A stretch of DNA of 64,000 bases, from positions 9,107,501-9,171,500 of the forward strand of contig NZ_CP163518.1 of assembly GCF_041080625.1 (NCBI RefSeq), read 5' to 3'. This stretch comes from Streptomyces sp. CG1. GTDB taxonomy: Bacteria; Actinomycetota; Actinomycetes; Streptomycetales; Streptomycetaceae. Positions 25,440 through 32,314 of this stretch are shown in pieces. Made by a program: the position numbers and the translations under genes. The notes under the pieces were generated by a model that worked only from the letters and a program-made list of their open reading frames with translations, was not told the DNA's origin and did not search any database. Position 1 is the first letter of the stretch; every line of letters starts with the position of its first letter.

Positions 25440-26120
25440 ATGGCACATCAGGCAGGAGGGCAGTGGCCGGCACCGCGGCCCGTCCCCGAGACCCGCGAGA
25501 GCCAGGCGTACCTCCAGGACTACGCCGTCCTGCTGGACGCTCTCGCCTGCCCGTCCCTGGTCGTCGACCACCGCTGGGACGTGGTCATGGCCAACGGCGC
25601 GTTCGGGGCACTTTTCCGGGGGGTGCGCCCGCAGGCGGCGGCCATGCCCGGGGACAACTTCCTGCGGTTCGTCCTGTTCCACCCGGACGCGGCTGACGTC
25701 CTCGGCGAGCACGAGCAGGGCTGGTGCCTGCCCATGCTCGCCCACCTCAGGTCCGCCCTGGAGTTGTACGGCCACGACCACGAACTGCAGGCGATCCGCC
25801 GCGACATCGCCCAGGACCCGCTCATGGAGGCCGCCTACCGGCAGGGTCTGCCCCACTGGATCCGGGCCGTCGGCGAGAGCGCGACCCGGCTCGACGGAGC
25901 CGTCCGGCTGCTGTTCCACCCCGACCCGCGCCGTGGCCCCACCGAGTGCCGCATCGTCGAGGAGACGCCCGAGATCCTGCGGGAGCTGGGTTACCGGCGC
26001 CTGTCGCTGGTGCTGCGCGAGAACCGCCGCCCCGCCGCGCCCGTACGCCGCCAGCGCCGGCCCCGGGTGCCGCGGGGGACTGCGGGGCACCTCACGGTCG
26101 TGCGGGCCCCCCAGGACTGA
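25440..26120 (+). CDS. MmyB-like regulator ligand-binding domain protein
   Basis: 226 residues, matching the PAS-like ligand-binding domain found in MmyB-type XRE regulators: LLDALACPSLVVDHRWDVVMAN, then NFLRFVLFHPDAADVL, HELQAIRRDIAQDP and HPDPRRGPTECRIVEETPEI, LRELGYRRLSLVLREN. The usual N-terminal XRE helix-turn-helix (about 100 residues) is absent; the protein starts with a short polar segment and enters the domain at residue 20. It may be an effector-sensing subunit or have lost its DNA-binding part. The ATG at 25440 follows GAGGGG by about 10 nt; an in-frame GTG at 25380 adds only basic residues. A Pro/Arg-rich tail ends the protein. Confidence 0.78.
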   Translation: MAHQAGGQWPAPRPVPETRESQAYLQDYAVLLDALACPSLVVDHRWDVVMANGAFGALFRGVRPQAAAMPGDNFLRFVLFHPDAADVLGEHEQGWCLPMLAHLRSALELYGHDHELQAIRRDIAQDPLMEAAYRQGLPHWIRAVGESATRLDGAVRLLFHPDPRRGPTECRIVEETPEILRELGYRRLSLVLRENRRPAAPVRRQRRPRVPRGTAGHLTVVRAPQD

Positions 26121-26121
26121 C

Positions 26122-26158
26122 CCGGCACCGCCGGCGTTCAGGTCGCCGGCGGCGCCGG
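26122..26158. terminator. Terminator hairpin after MmyB-like gene
   Basis: Starting 1 bp after the stop codon, CCGCCGGCG (26128-26136) pairs with CGCCGGCGG (26144-26152) around TTCAGGT. Beyond one A/C mismatch, CCCGGC pairs with GCCGGG. This is a strong GC hairpin immediately downstream of the gene. Confidence 0.7.
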
Positions 26159-26212
26159 GTCCGAAGACCACCCCACGCACTCTGAAGCCGCAGGCTCACG
26201 CACCCCTCCTTA

Positions 26213-26268
26213 CGCAAGCCATTTGCATCACTTGCGCTACGCTTGCGCGCATGACGCGACGACTTGCG
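26213..26268. promoter_or_regulatory. Cluster of CTTGCG half-sites at the LacI gene start
   Basis: CTTGCG occurs at 26231-26236, 26242-26247 and 26263-26268, with the inverted form CGCAAG at 26213-26218. Spacings of 11 and 21 bp put the direct copies on one helix face. The last copy lies inside codons 5-6 of the LacI gene. This arrangement fits autoregulation. The repeated CTTGC core resembles sites of the streptomycete maltose repressor MalR (from memory). A further CTTGCG is in the solute-binding protein promoter (27337-27342). Confidence 0.6.
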
Positions 26269-27249
26269 GAAGTGGCGAAGAAGGTCGGGGTCAGCGAGGC
26301 CACGGTCAGCCGGGTGCTCAACGGCAAGCCCGGGGTCTCCGACGCCACCCGGCAGGCGGTGCTGACGGCCCTCGACGTCCTCGGCTACGAGCGCCCCACC
26401 CAGCTGCGCGGGGAACGCGCCCGGCTCGTCGGCCTGGTCCTGCCGGAGCTGCAGAACCCCATCTTCCCGGCGTTCGCCGAGGTCATCGGCGGTGCGCTCG
26501 CCCAGCTCGGGCTCACCCCGGTGCTGTGCACACAGACCAAGGGCGGCGTCTCGGAGGCGGACTACGTCGAACTGCTGCTGCAACAGCAGGTCTCCGGCGT
26601 CGTCTTCGTCGGCGGCCTGTACGCGCAGGCGGACGCCCCGCACGACCACTACCGGCTGCTCGCCGAGCGCAACATCCCCGTCGTGCTGGTCAACGCGGCC
26701 ATCGAGGACCTCGGCTTCCCGGGCGTGTCCTGCGACGACGCCGTCGCCGTCGAGCAGGCGTGGCGGCATCTGGCCTCCCTCGGTCACGAGCGCATCGGTC
26801 TGGTCCTCGGCCCCGGCGACCATGTGCCCTCGGCGCGCAAGCTGGCCGCCGCCCGGGCGATCGCCGGTGACCTGCCGGAGGACTCCGTCGCCCGGGCGAT
26901 CTTCTCCATCGAGGGCGGGCACGCGGCCGCGTCGCGGCTGATCGACCGGGGTGTCACCGGCATCATCTGCGCCAGCGACCCCCTGGCGCTCGGCGCGATC
27001 AGGGCCGCGCGCCGCAAGGGGTACGACGTCCCGGGCCGTGTCTCCGTCGTCGGCTACGACGACTCGGCGTTCATGAACTGCACCGAACCCCCGCTGACCA
27101 CCGTCCGCCAGCCCATCGAGGCCATGGGACGCGCGGCCGTCGAGCTGCTGAACGCGCAGATCGGAGGCACCGCCGTACCCGCCGAGGAGCTGCTGTTCGA
27201 GCCCGAGCTGGTGGTGCGCGGATCCACCGCGCAAGCCCCGCGCGACTGA
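26251..27249 (+). CDS. LacI-family repressor of alpha-glucoside locus
   Basis: 332 residues. The N-terminal HTH is LAEVAKKVGVSEATVSRVLNG (about residues 5-25), then the hinge and a periplasmic-binding-protein-like sensor domain with RLVGLVLPELQNPIFPAFAE, CDDAVAVEQAWRHLASLGH, GIICASDPLALGAIRAARR and VGYDDSAFMNCTEPPLTTVR. It lies 165 bp upstream of an ABC importer and GH13 genes in the same direction, the usual position for their repressor (MalR/AglR group). The inducer is probably an alpha-glucoside such as maltose, nigerose or trehalose (inference). The ATG at 26251 is placed inside the CTTGCG cluster, consistent with self-repression. Confidence 0.9.
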   Translation: MTRRLAEVAKKVGVSEATVSRVLNGKPGVSDATRQAVLTALDVLGYERPTQLRGERARLVGLVLPELQNPIFPAFAEVIGGALAQLGLTPVLCTQTKGGVSEADYVELLLQQQVSGVVFVGGLYAQADAPHDHYRLLAERNIPVVLVNAAIEDLGFPGVSCDDAVAVEQAWRHLASLGHERIGLVLGPGDHVPSARKLAAARAIAGDLPEDSVARAIFSIEGGHAAASRLIDRGVTGIICASDPLALGAIRAARRKGYDVPGRVSVVGYDDSAFMNCTEPPLTTVRQPIEAMGRAAVELLNAQIGGTAVPAEELLFEPELVVRGSTAQAPRD

Positions 27250-27330
27250 GAGCGGGAGGATCCGCACGACGGAGAACCGAAAGATCCGGCCGAAAGATCC
27301 GGACGCAGTCGAATAATTTCAGATTCTGCG

Positions 27331-27353
27331 CGACATCTTGCGTCATGATGTCG
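27331..27353. promoter_or_regulatory. Dyad with CTTGCG in the importer promoter
   Basis: CGACATC (27331-27337) and GATGTCG (27347-27353) are inverted arms around TTGCGTCAT, so a CTTGCG box (27337-27342) sits inside. It is 62 bp upstream of the solute-binding protein start and is the likely target of the upstream LacI repressor. Confidence 0.55.
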
Positions 27354-27414
27354 GCGGTGCTTGAGTGTGCGGCGCCCACCGCTCCTGCCATGAGTGCCAT
27401 CAGGGGGTCCACCG

Positions 27415-28767
27415 ATGAGAAGCACCGGGTTCCGTCGTACCTTCGTCGCGATCGGCGTCTGTGCCTCGCTCGCTCTGGCCGCCACCGCGTGCGGCTCGGG
27501 CGACGGCGGCGCGGCGAGCGGCAAGACGCGCATCACCGTCAACTGCGAGCCGCCCAGGAGCGCCAAGGTCGACCGCACGTTCTTCGAGGAGGACATCGCC
27601 TCCTTCGCGAAGCAGAACCCGGACATCGACGTCGTCGCGCACGACGCCTTCCCCTGCCAGGACCCCAAGACTTTCGACGCCAAGCTCGCCGGCGGTCAGA
27701 TGGAAGACGTCTTCTACACGTACTTCACCGACGCCAAGCACGTCGTGGACATCAACCAGGCGGCCGATCTCACGCCGTACCTGAAGGAGTTGAAGTCCTA
27801 CGTCAGCATCCAGAAGCAGCTGCGGGACATCTACACCGTGGACGGAAAGGTCTACGGTATACCGCGGACCGGATACAGCATGGGGCTGATCTACAACCGC
27901 AAGCTCTTCCGGAAGGCCGGCCTCGACCCCGACAAGCCCCCCACCACCTGGGACGAGGTCCGCGCCGACGCGAAGAAGATCGCCGCCCTCGGCAACGGCA
28001 CCGTCGGCTACGCCGACTACAGCGCCCAGAACCAGGGCGGCTGGCACTTCACCGCCGAGCTTTACTCCCAGGGCGGCGACGTCGTCGGCGCGGACGGCAA
28101 GAAGGCCACCGTCGACACCCCCGAGGGCCGCGCCGTCCTGCAGAACCTGCACGACATGCGGTGGACCGACGACTCGATGGGCAGCAAGCAGCTTCTCGTC
28201 ATCAACGACGCGCAGCAGATGATGGGTTCGGGCAGGCTCGGCATGTATCTCGCCGCCCCCGACAACATCCCGATCCTGGTCAAGGAGAAGGGTGCGAACT
28301 ACGACGACATCGCCATCGGCCCCATGCCCGGCGGCAAGGCCACCCTCATCGGCGGCGACGGCTACATGTTCAACAAGCACGACACACCCGCCCAGATCCG
28401 GGCCGGCCTGAAGTGGCTCGACCACATGTTCCTCACCCCCGGATCCGGCTTCCTCGGCGACTACGCCCGCGCCAAGAAGAACGACGCCCCCGTCGGCCTG
28501 CCCGAGCCGCGCCTGTTCACCGGCACCGCCGACGCCAGGGACCAGCAGGTCAAGAAGGCCAACGCCAATGTCCCGGTGGAGAACTACCAGGCCTTCCTCG
28601 ACGGCGACCAGCAGCTGACGATGAAGATCGAGCCACCGGACGCCCAGCAGATCTACTCCGTCCTCGACGGCGTCGTCTCCGCCGTCCTCACCAAGAAGGA
28701 CGCCGACCCGGACCAGCTCCTCAAGGACGCGTCCGGCAAGATCGACAGCATCCTGGCCCGGAGCTGA
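27415..28767 (+). CDS. Alpha-glucoside ABC transporter solute-binding lipoprotein
   Basis: 450 residues. A lipoprotein signal ends in the lipobox LAATACGSG (Cys about residue 26), so the mature protein is membrane-anchored outside the cell. The rest is a family 1 (MalE-like) sugar-binding protein: KQNPDIDVVAHDAF, GGQMEDVFYTYFTDAK, GIPRTGYSMGLIYNRKLFRK, NDAQQMMGSGRLGMYLAAPD and PMPGGKATLIGGDGYMFNK. The ATG at 27415 is preceded by AGGGGG. Two permease genes follow at once; no ATPase gene is present, so a shared ATPase such as MsiK is likely (general streptomycete knowledge). A GTATAC-containing patch occurs at 27853-27875. Confidence 0.93.
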   Translation: MRSTGFRRTFVAIGVCASLALAATACGSGDGGAASGKTRITVNCEPPRSAKVDRTFFEEDIASFAKQNPDIDVVAHDAFPCQDPKTFDAKLAGGQMEDVFYTYFTDAKHVVDINQAADLTPYLKELKSYVSIQKQLRDIYTVDGKVYGIPRTGYSMGLIYNRKLFRKAGLDPDKPPTTWDEVRADAKKIAALGNGTVGYADYSAQNQGGWHFTAELYSQGGDVVGADGKKATVDTPEGRAVLQNLHDMRWTDDSMGSKQLLVINDAQQMMGSGRLGMYLAAPDNIPILVKEKGANYDDIAIGPMPGGKATLIGGDGYMFNKHDTPAQIRAGLKWLDHMFLTPGSGFLGDYARAKKNDAPVGLPEPRLFTGTADARDQQVKKANANVPVENYQAFLDGDQQLTMKIEPPDAQQIYSVLDGVVSAVLTKKDADPDQLLKDASGKIDSILARS

Positions 28768-28772
28768 CCGCG

Positions 28773-29729
28773 ATGACGAAGACGGCCGAGCGGCAGCCCG
28801 TGACAACGGCCGCCGTACCCCCGGTCCCGGCGCCGCCCCCGGTAGGGGGCCGGAGGCGGCGCCGCCTGATCGACCAGGCCCGCGCCTACGCCTTCCTCCT
28901 CGGCGGCCTCGTCTGCTTCGCCCTGTTCTCCTGGTACCCGGCGATCCGCGCGGTCGTCATCGCCTTCCAGAAGTACACGCCCGGCTCGAAACCCCAGTGG
29001 GTCGGCACCGCCAACTTCACCCGCGTCTGGCACGACCCCGAGTTCACCGCGGCCTGGCGCAACACCCTCACCTTCACCCTGCTGGCCCTGCTCGTCGGCT
29101 TCGCGATCCCCTTCCTGCTCGCCCTCGTCCTGGGCGAACTGAGGCACGCCAAGGCGTTCTTCCGCGTGGTCGTCTACCTGCCGGTGATGATCCCGCCGGT
29201 GGTCAGCGCCCTGCTGTGGAAGTGGTTCTACGACCCCGGAGCCGGCCTCGCCAACGAGACGCTGCGCTTCCTGCACCTGCCGACGTCCAACTGGTCCAAC
29301 GGCACCGACACCGCGCTCATCTCCCTGGTGATCGTGGCCACCTGGGCCAACATGGGCGGCACCGTCCTGATCTATCTGGCCGCCCTGCAGTCCATCCCGG
29401 GCGAGCTGTACGAGGCCGCCGAACTGGACGGCGCGAACCTGCTCCAGCGCATCAGGCACGTCACGGTCCCGCAGACCCGGTTCGTGATCCTGATGCTGAT
29501 GCTCCTTCAGATCATCGCCACCATGCAGGTGTTCACCGAGCCGTTCGTCATCACCGGCGGTGGACCGGAGAACGCCACGGTGACCGTCCTCTACCTCATC
29601 TACAAATACGCCTTCCTCTACAACGACTTCGGCGGCGCCTGCGCTCTCAGCGTCATGCTCCTGGTCCTGCTCGGCGCGTTCTCCGCCATCTACCTGCGGC
29701 TCACCCGCACCGAGGGGGACACGGCATGA
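28773..29729 (+). CDS. Sugar ABC transporter permease (MalF-like)
   Basis: 318 residues with about six membrane segments, the first at residues 36-58 (AYAFLLGGLVCFALFSWY). The conserved EAA loop that contacts the ATPase is YEAAELDGANLLQRIRHVTVP. NTLTFTLLALLVGFAIPFLL and PVMIPPVVSALLWKWFYDP are typical of the MalF group. It starts 5 bp after the binding protein ends and overlaps the next permease by 4 bp. Confidence 0.94.
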   Translation: MTKTAERQPVTTAAVPPVPAPPPVGGRRRRRLIDQARAYAFLLGGLVCFALFSWYPAIRAVVIAFQKYTPGSKPQWVGTANFTRVWHDPEFTAAWRNTLTFTLLALLVGFAIPFLLALVLGELRHAKAFFRVVVYLPVMIPPVVSALLWKWFYDPGAGLANETLRFLHLPTSNWSNGTDTALISLVIVATWANMGGTVLIYLAALQSIPGELYEAAELDGANLLQRIRHVTVPQTRFVILMLMLLQIIATMQVFTEPFVITGGGPENATVTVLYLIYKYAFLYNDFGGACALSVMLLVLLGAFSAIYLRLTRTEGDTA

Positions 29730-30601
29730 GCACGCGCACCCTGATCTCGCCGGCCACCCTCGCCCGCCCGCGCGGCAAGACGATCTACTGGACGGTGTTC
29801 ACGGCCGTCGTCGTCCTCTTCGCGCTCGCCTTTCTCTTCCCGGTCTACTGGATGGTGACCGGCGCGATGAAGTCCCCCGACGAGGTGGCCCAGACCCCGC
29901 CCACCCTCCTTCCGCACCACTGGCGCCTCGGCGGCTACACCGATGCCTGGGACCTGATGCAGCTCCCGCAGCACCTGTGGAACACCGTCGTACAGGCCGC
30001 CGGAGCCTGGGCGTTCCAGCTGGTCTTCTGCACGGCCGCCGCCTACGCCCTGTCCAAGCTGCGCCCGGCCTTCGGCAAGGTGATCCTCGGCGGCATCCTG
30101 GCCACCCTGATGGTCCCGGCGCAGGCGCTGGTCGTACCCAAGTACCTGACGGCCGCCGACCTCCCGCTGATCCACACCAGCCTGCTCAACGACCCCCTCG
30201 GTATCTGGCTGCCGGCGGTCGCCAACGCCTTCAACCTGTACCTGCTGAAGCGGTTCTTCGACCAGCTGCCGAGCGATGTGCTGGAGGCGGCCGAGATCGA
30301 CGGCGCCGGCAAGCTGCGCATCCTTTGGTCGGTGGTGCTGCCCATGTCCCGGCCGGTCCTCGGCGTGGTGTCGATCTTCGCGCTGGTCGCCGTCTGGCAG
30401 GACTTCCTGTGGCCACTGATGGTCTTCTCCGACACCGACAAGCAGCCGATCAGCGTGGCCCTGGTCCAGCTGTCGCAGAACATCCAGCTCAGCGTGCTCA
30501 TCGCCGCGATGGTGATCGCCAGTATTCCGATGGTGGCGCTGTTCCTCGTCTTCCAGCGGCACATCATCGCCGGGATCAGCGCGGGCAGCTCCAAGGGCTG
30601 A
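29726..30601 (+). CDS. Sugar ABC transporter permease (MalG-like)
   Basis: 291 residues, six predicted membrane segments (the first near VFTAVVVLFALAFLFPVYW). The EAA loop is LEAAEIDGAGKLRILWSVVLP, and PVYWMVTGAMKSPDE is the standard MalG N-terminal region. Forms the channel with the MalF-like subunit. The ATG overlaps the upstream stop (ATGA). Confidence 0.94.
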   Translation: MSTRTLISPATLARPRGKTIYWTVFTAVVVLFALAFLFPVYWMVTGAMKSPDEVAQTPPTLLPHHWRLGGYTDAWDLMQLPQHLWNTVVQAAGAWAFQLVFCTAAAYALSKLRPAFGKVILGGILATLMVPAQALVVPKYLTAADLPLIHTSLLNDPLGIWLPAVANAFNLYLLKRFFDQLPSDVLEAAEIDGAGKLRILWSVVLPMSRPVLGVVSIFALVAVWQDFLWPLMVFSDTDKQPISVALVQLSQNIQLSVLIAAMVIASIPMVALFLVFQRHIIAGISAGSSKG

Positions 30602-30654
30602 CGCCGCCGCACCGCCTCACAGAAGCCGCCGCACCTCGAGGAAAGGGAAGCTCC

Positions 30655-32262
30655 GTGGGACAGCCCACCCATGCCCCCAAGGACCGTGACTGGTGGCGCA
30701 CCGCCGTCATCTACCAGGTCTACCTCCGCAGCTTCGCGGACGGTGACGGCGACGGCACCGGCGACCTCACGGGCGTGCGCACCAGGCTGCCGTATCTCGC
30801 CGAACTCGGCGTGGACGCCTTGTGGTTCAGCCCCTGGTACCTGTCGCCGATGAAGGACGGCGGCTACGACGTCGCCGACTACCGCGCCATCGACCCGGCC
30901 TTCGGCACCCTCGCCGAGGCCGAGAAACTCATCGCCGAGGCGCGCGAGCTGGGCATCCGGACCATCGTCGACATCGTGCCCAACCACGTCTCCGACCAGC
31001 ACCCGTGGTTCCGGGCCGCGCTCGCCGCCGGGCCCGGCAGCCCGGAGCGCGCGTTGTTCCACTTCCGGCCCGGGTGCGGGGCGCACGGCGAACTCCCGCC
31101 CAACGACTGGCCGTCCCAGTTCGCCGGCTCCACCGAACCGGTCTGGACGCGCCTCGCCGACGGCGACTGGTACCTGCACCTGTTCACGCCCGAGCAGCCG
31201 GACCTCAACTGGGCCCACCCGGCAGTGCGCCAGGAACACGAGGACATCCTGCGCTTCTGGTTCGAACGCGGTGTCGCCGGCGTCCGCATCGACTCCGCGG
31301 CCCTGCTCGCCAAGGACCCGGAGCTGCCCGACCTGGCCGCGCACCCCGAGCCGCACCCGTTCGTCGACCGCGACGAACTCCATGACATCTACCGCTCCTG
31401 GCGTGCCGTCGCCGATACCTACGACGGTGTCTTCGTCGGCGAGGTCTGGCTTCCGGACGCCGAACGCTTCGCCCGTTATCTGCGCCCCGGCGAACTCCAC
31501 ACCGCCTTCAACTTCTCCTTCCTGTCCTGCCCCTGGGACGCCGCCCGGCTGCGTGCCGCCGTCGACACGACCCTCGCCGAGCACGCCCCCGTCGGCGCCC
31601 CGGCCACCTGGGTGCTCTGCAACCACGACGTCACCCGCACGGTCACCCGCTACGGCCGCACGGACACCGGCTTCGACTTCGCCGCCAAGACCTTCGGCAC
31701 CCCGACGGATCTGGCGCTCGGCACCCGGCGGGCGCGGGCCGCCGCACTGCTGTCGCTGGCGCTGCCCGGCGCGGTGTACCTCTACCAGGGGGAGGAGCTG
31801 GGGCTGCCGGAGGCCGAGATCCCGGTCGACCGCATACAGGATCCGATGTACTTCCGGTCGCATGGAGCCGATCCGGGCCGGGACGGATGCCGGGTACCGC
31901 TGCCCTGGGTCGAGGGTATGCCGTATGCAGGATTCGGTTCACAGCAGGAGCCGTGGCTGCCGCAGCCAGTCGACTGGACATCGTATGCAGTCGACCGGCA
32001 ATGGAATGACCCGGACTCCGTGCTCACCCTCTACCGCCGGGCCATCGCCGCCCGCCCCCACTTCGGCGGCGGCCCGCTGACCTGGCTGTCCGCCCCCGAA
32101 GGTGTCCTCGCCTTCACCCGTGCCGAGGGCATGACCTGCATGGTCAACCTCGCGCCCATCCCCGCCGAGCTTCCCGGACACTCCCAACTCTTGCTCACCA
32201 GCGGCTCGTTGGACGACAAGGGCCGGCTGCCGCAGGACACGGCTGCCTGGCTGCGGAGCTGA
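30655..32262 (+). CDS. GH13 alpha-glucosidase, cytoplasmic
   Basis: 535 residues, no signal peptide, so it acts on imported oligosaccharides. The GH13 motifs are visible: DIVPNHVSDQHPWF (region I), GVAGVRIDSAALL (region II, nucleophile Asp), VFVGEVWLP (region III, acid/base Glu) and VLCNHDVTRTVTRYG (region IV, His-Asp). DWWRTAVIYQVYLRSFADG is the family start. Subfamily features suggest oligo-1,6-glucosidase or alpha-glucosidase activity on maltose- or nigerose-type sugars. The GTG at 30655 has AAGGGAAG upstream; the gene lies 53 bp after the permease. A patch at 31832-31995 contains ATA, TAT, GCA and TCA codons unusual for this DNA. Confidence 0.94.
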   Translation: MGQPTHAPKDRDWWRTAVIYQVYLRSFADGDGDGTGDLTGVRTRLPYLAELGVDALWFSPWYLSPMKDGGYDVADYRAIDPAFGTLAEAEKLIAEARELGIRTIVDIVPNHVSDQHPWFRAALAAGPGSPERALFHFRPGCGAHGELPPNDWPSQFAGSTEPVWTRLADGDWYLHLFTPEQPDLNWAHPAVRQEHEDILRFWFERGVAGVRIDSAALLAKDPELPDLAAHPEPHPFVDRDELHDIYRSWRAVADTYDGVFVGEVWLPDAERFARYLRPGELHTAFNFSFLSCPWDAARLRAAVDTTLAEHAPVGAPATWVLCNHDVTRTVTRYGRTDTGFDFAAKTFGTPTDLALGTRRARAAALLSLALPGAVYLYQGEELGLPEAEIPVDRIQDPMYFRSHGADPGRDGCRVPLPWVEGMPYAGFGSQQEPWLPQPVDWTSYAVDRQWNDPDSVLTLYRRAIAARPHFGGGPLTWLSAPEGVLAFTRAEGMTCMVNLAPIPAELPGHSQLLLTSGSLDDKGRLPQDTAAWLRS

Positions 32263-32314
32263 GCCGCCGACACGCCGCGCCATCCCTGCACCCCCACCCC
32301 GAAGGGATCAGCAC

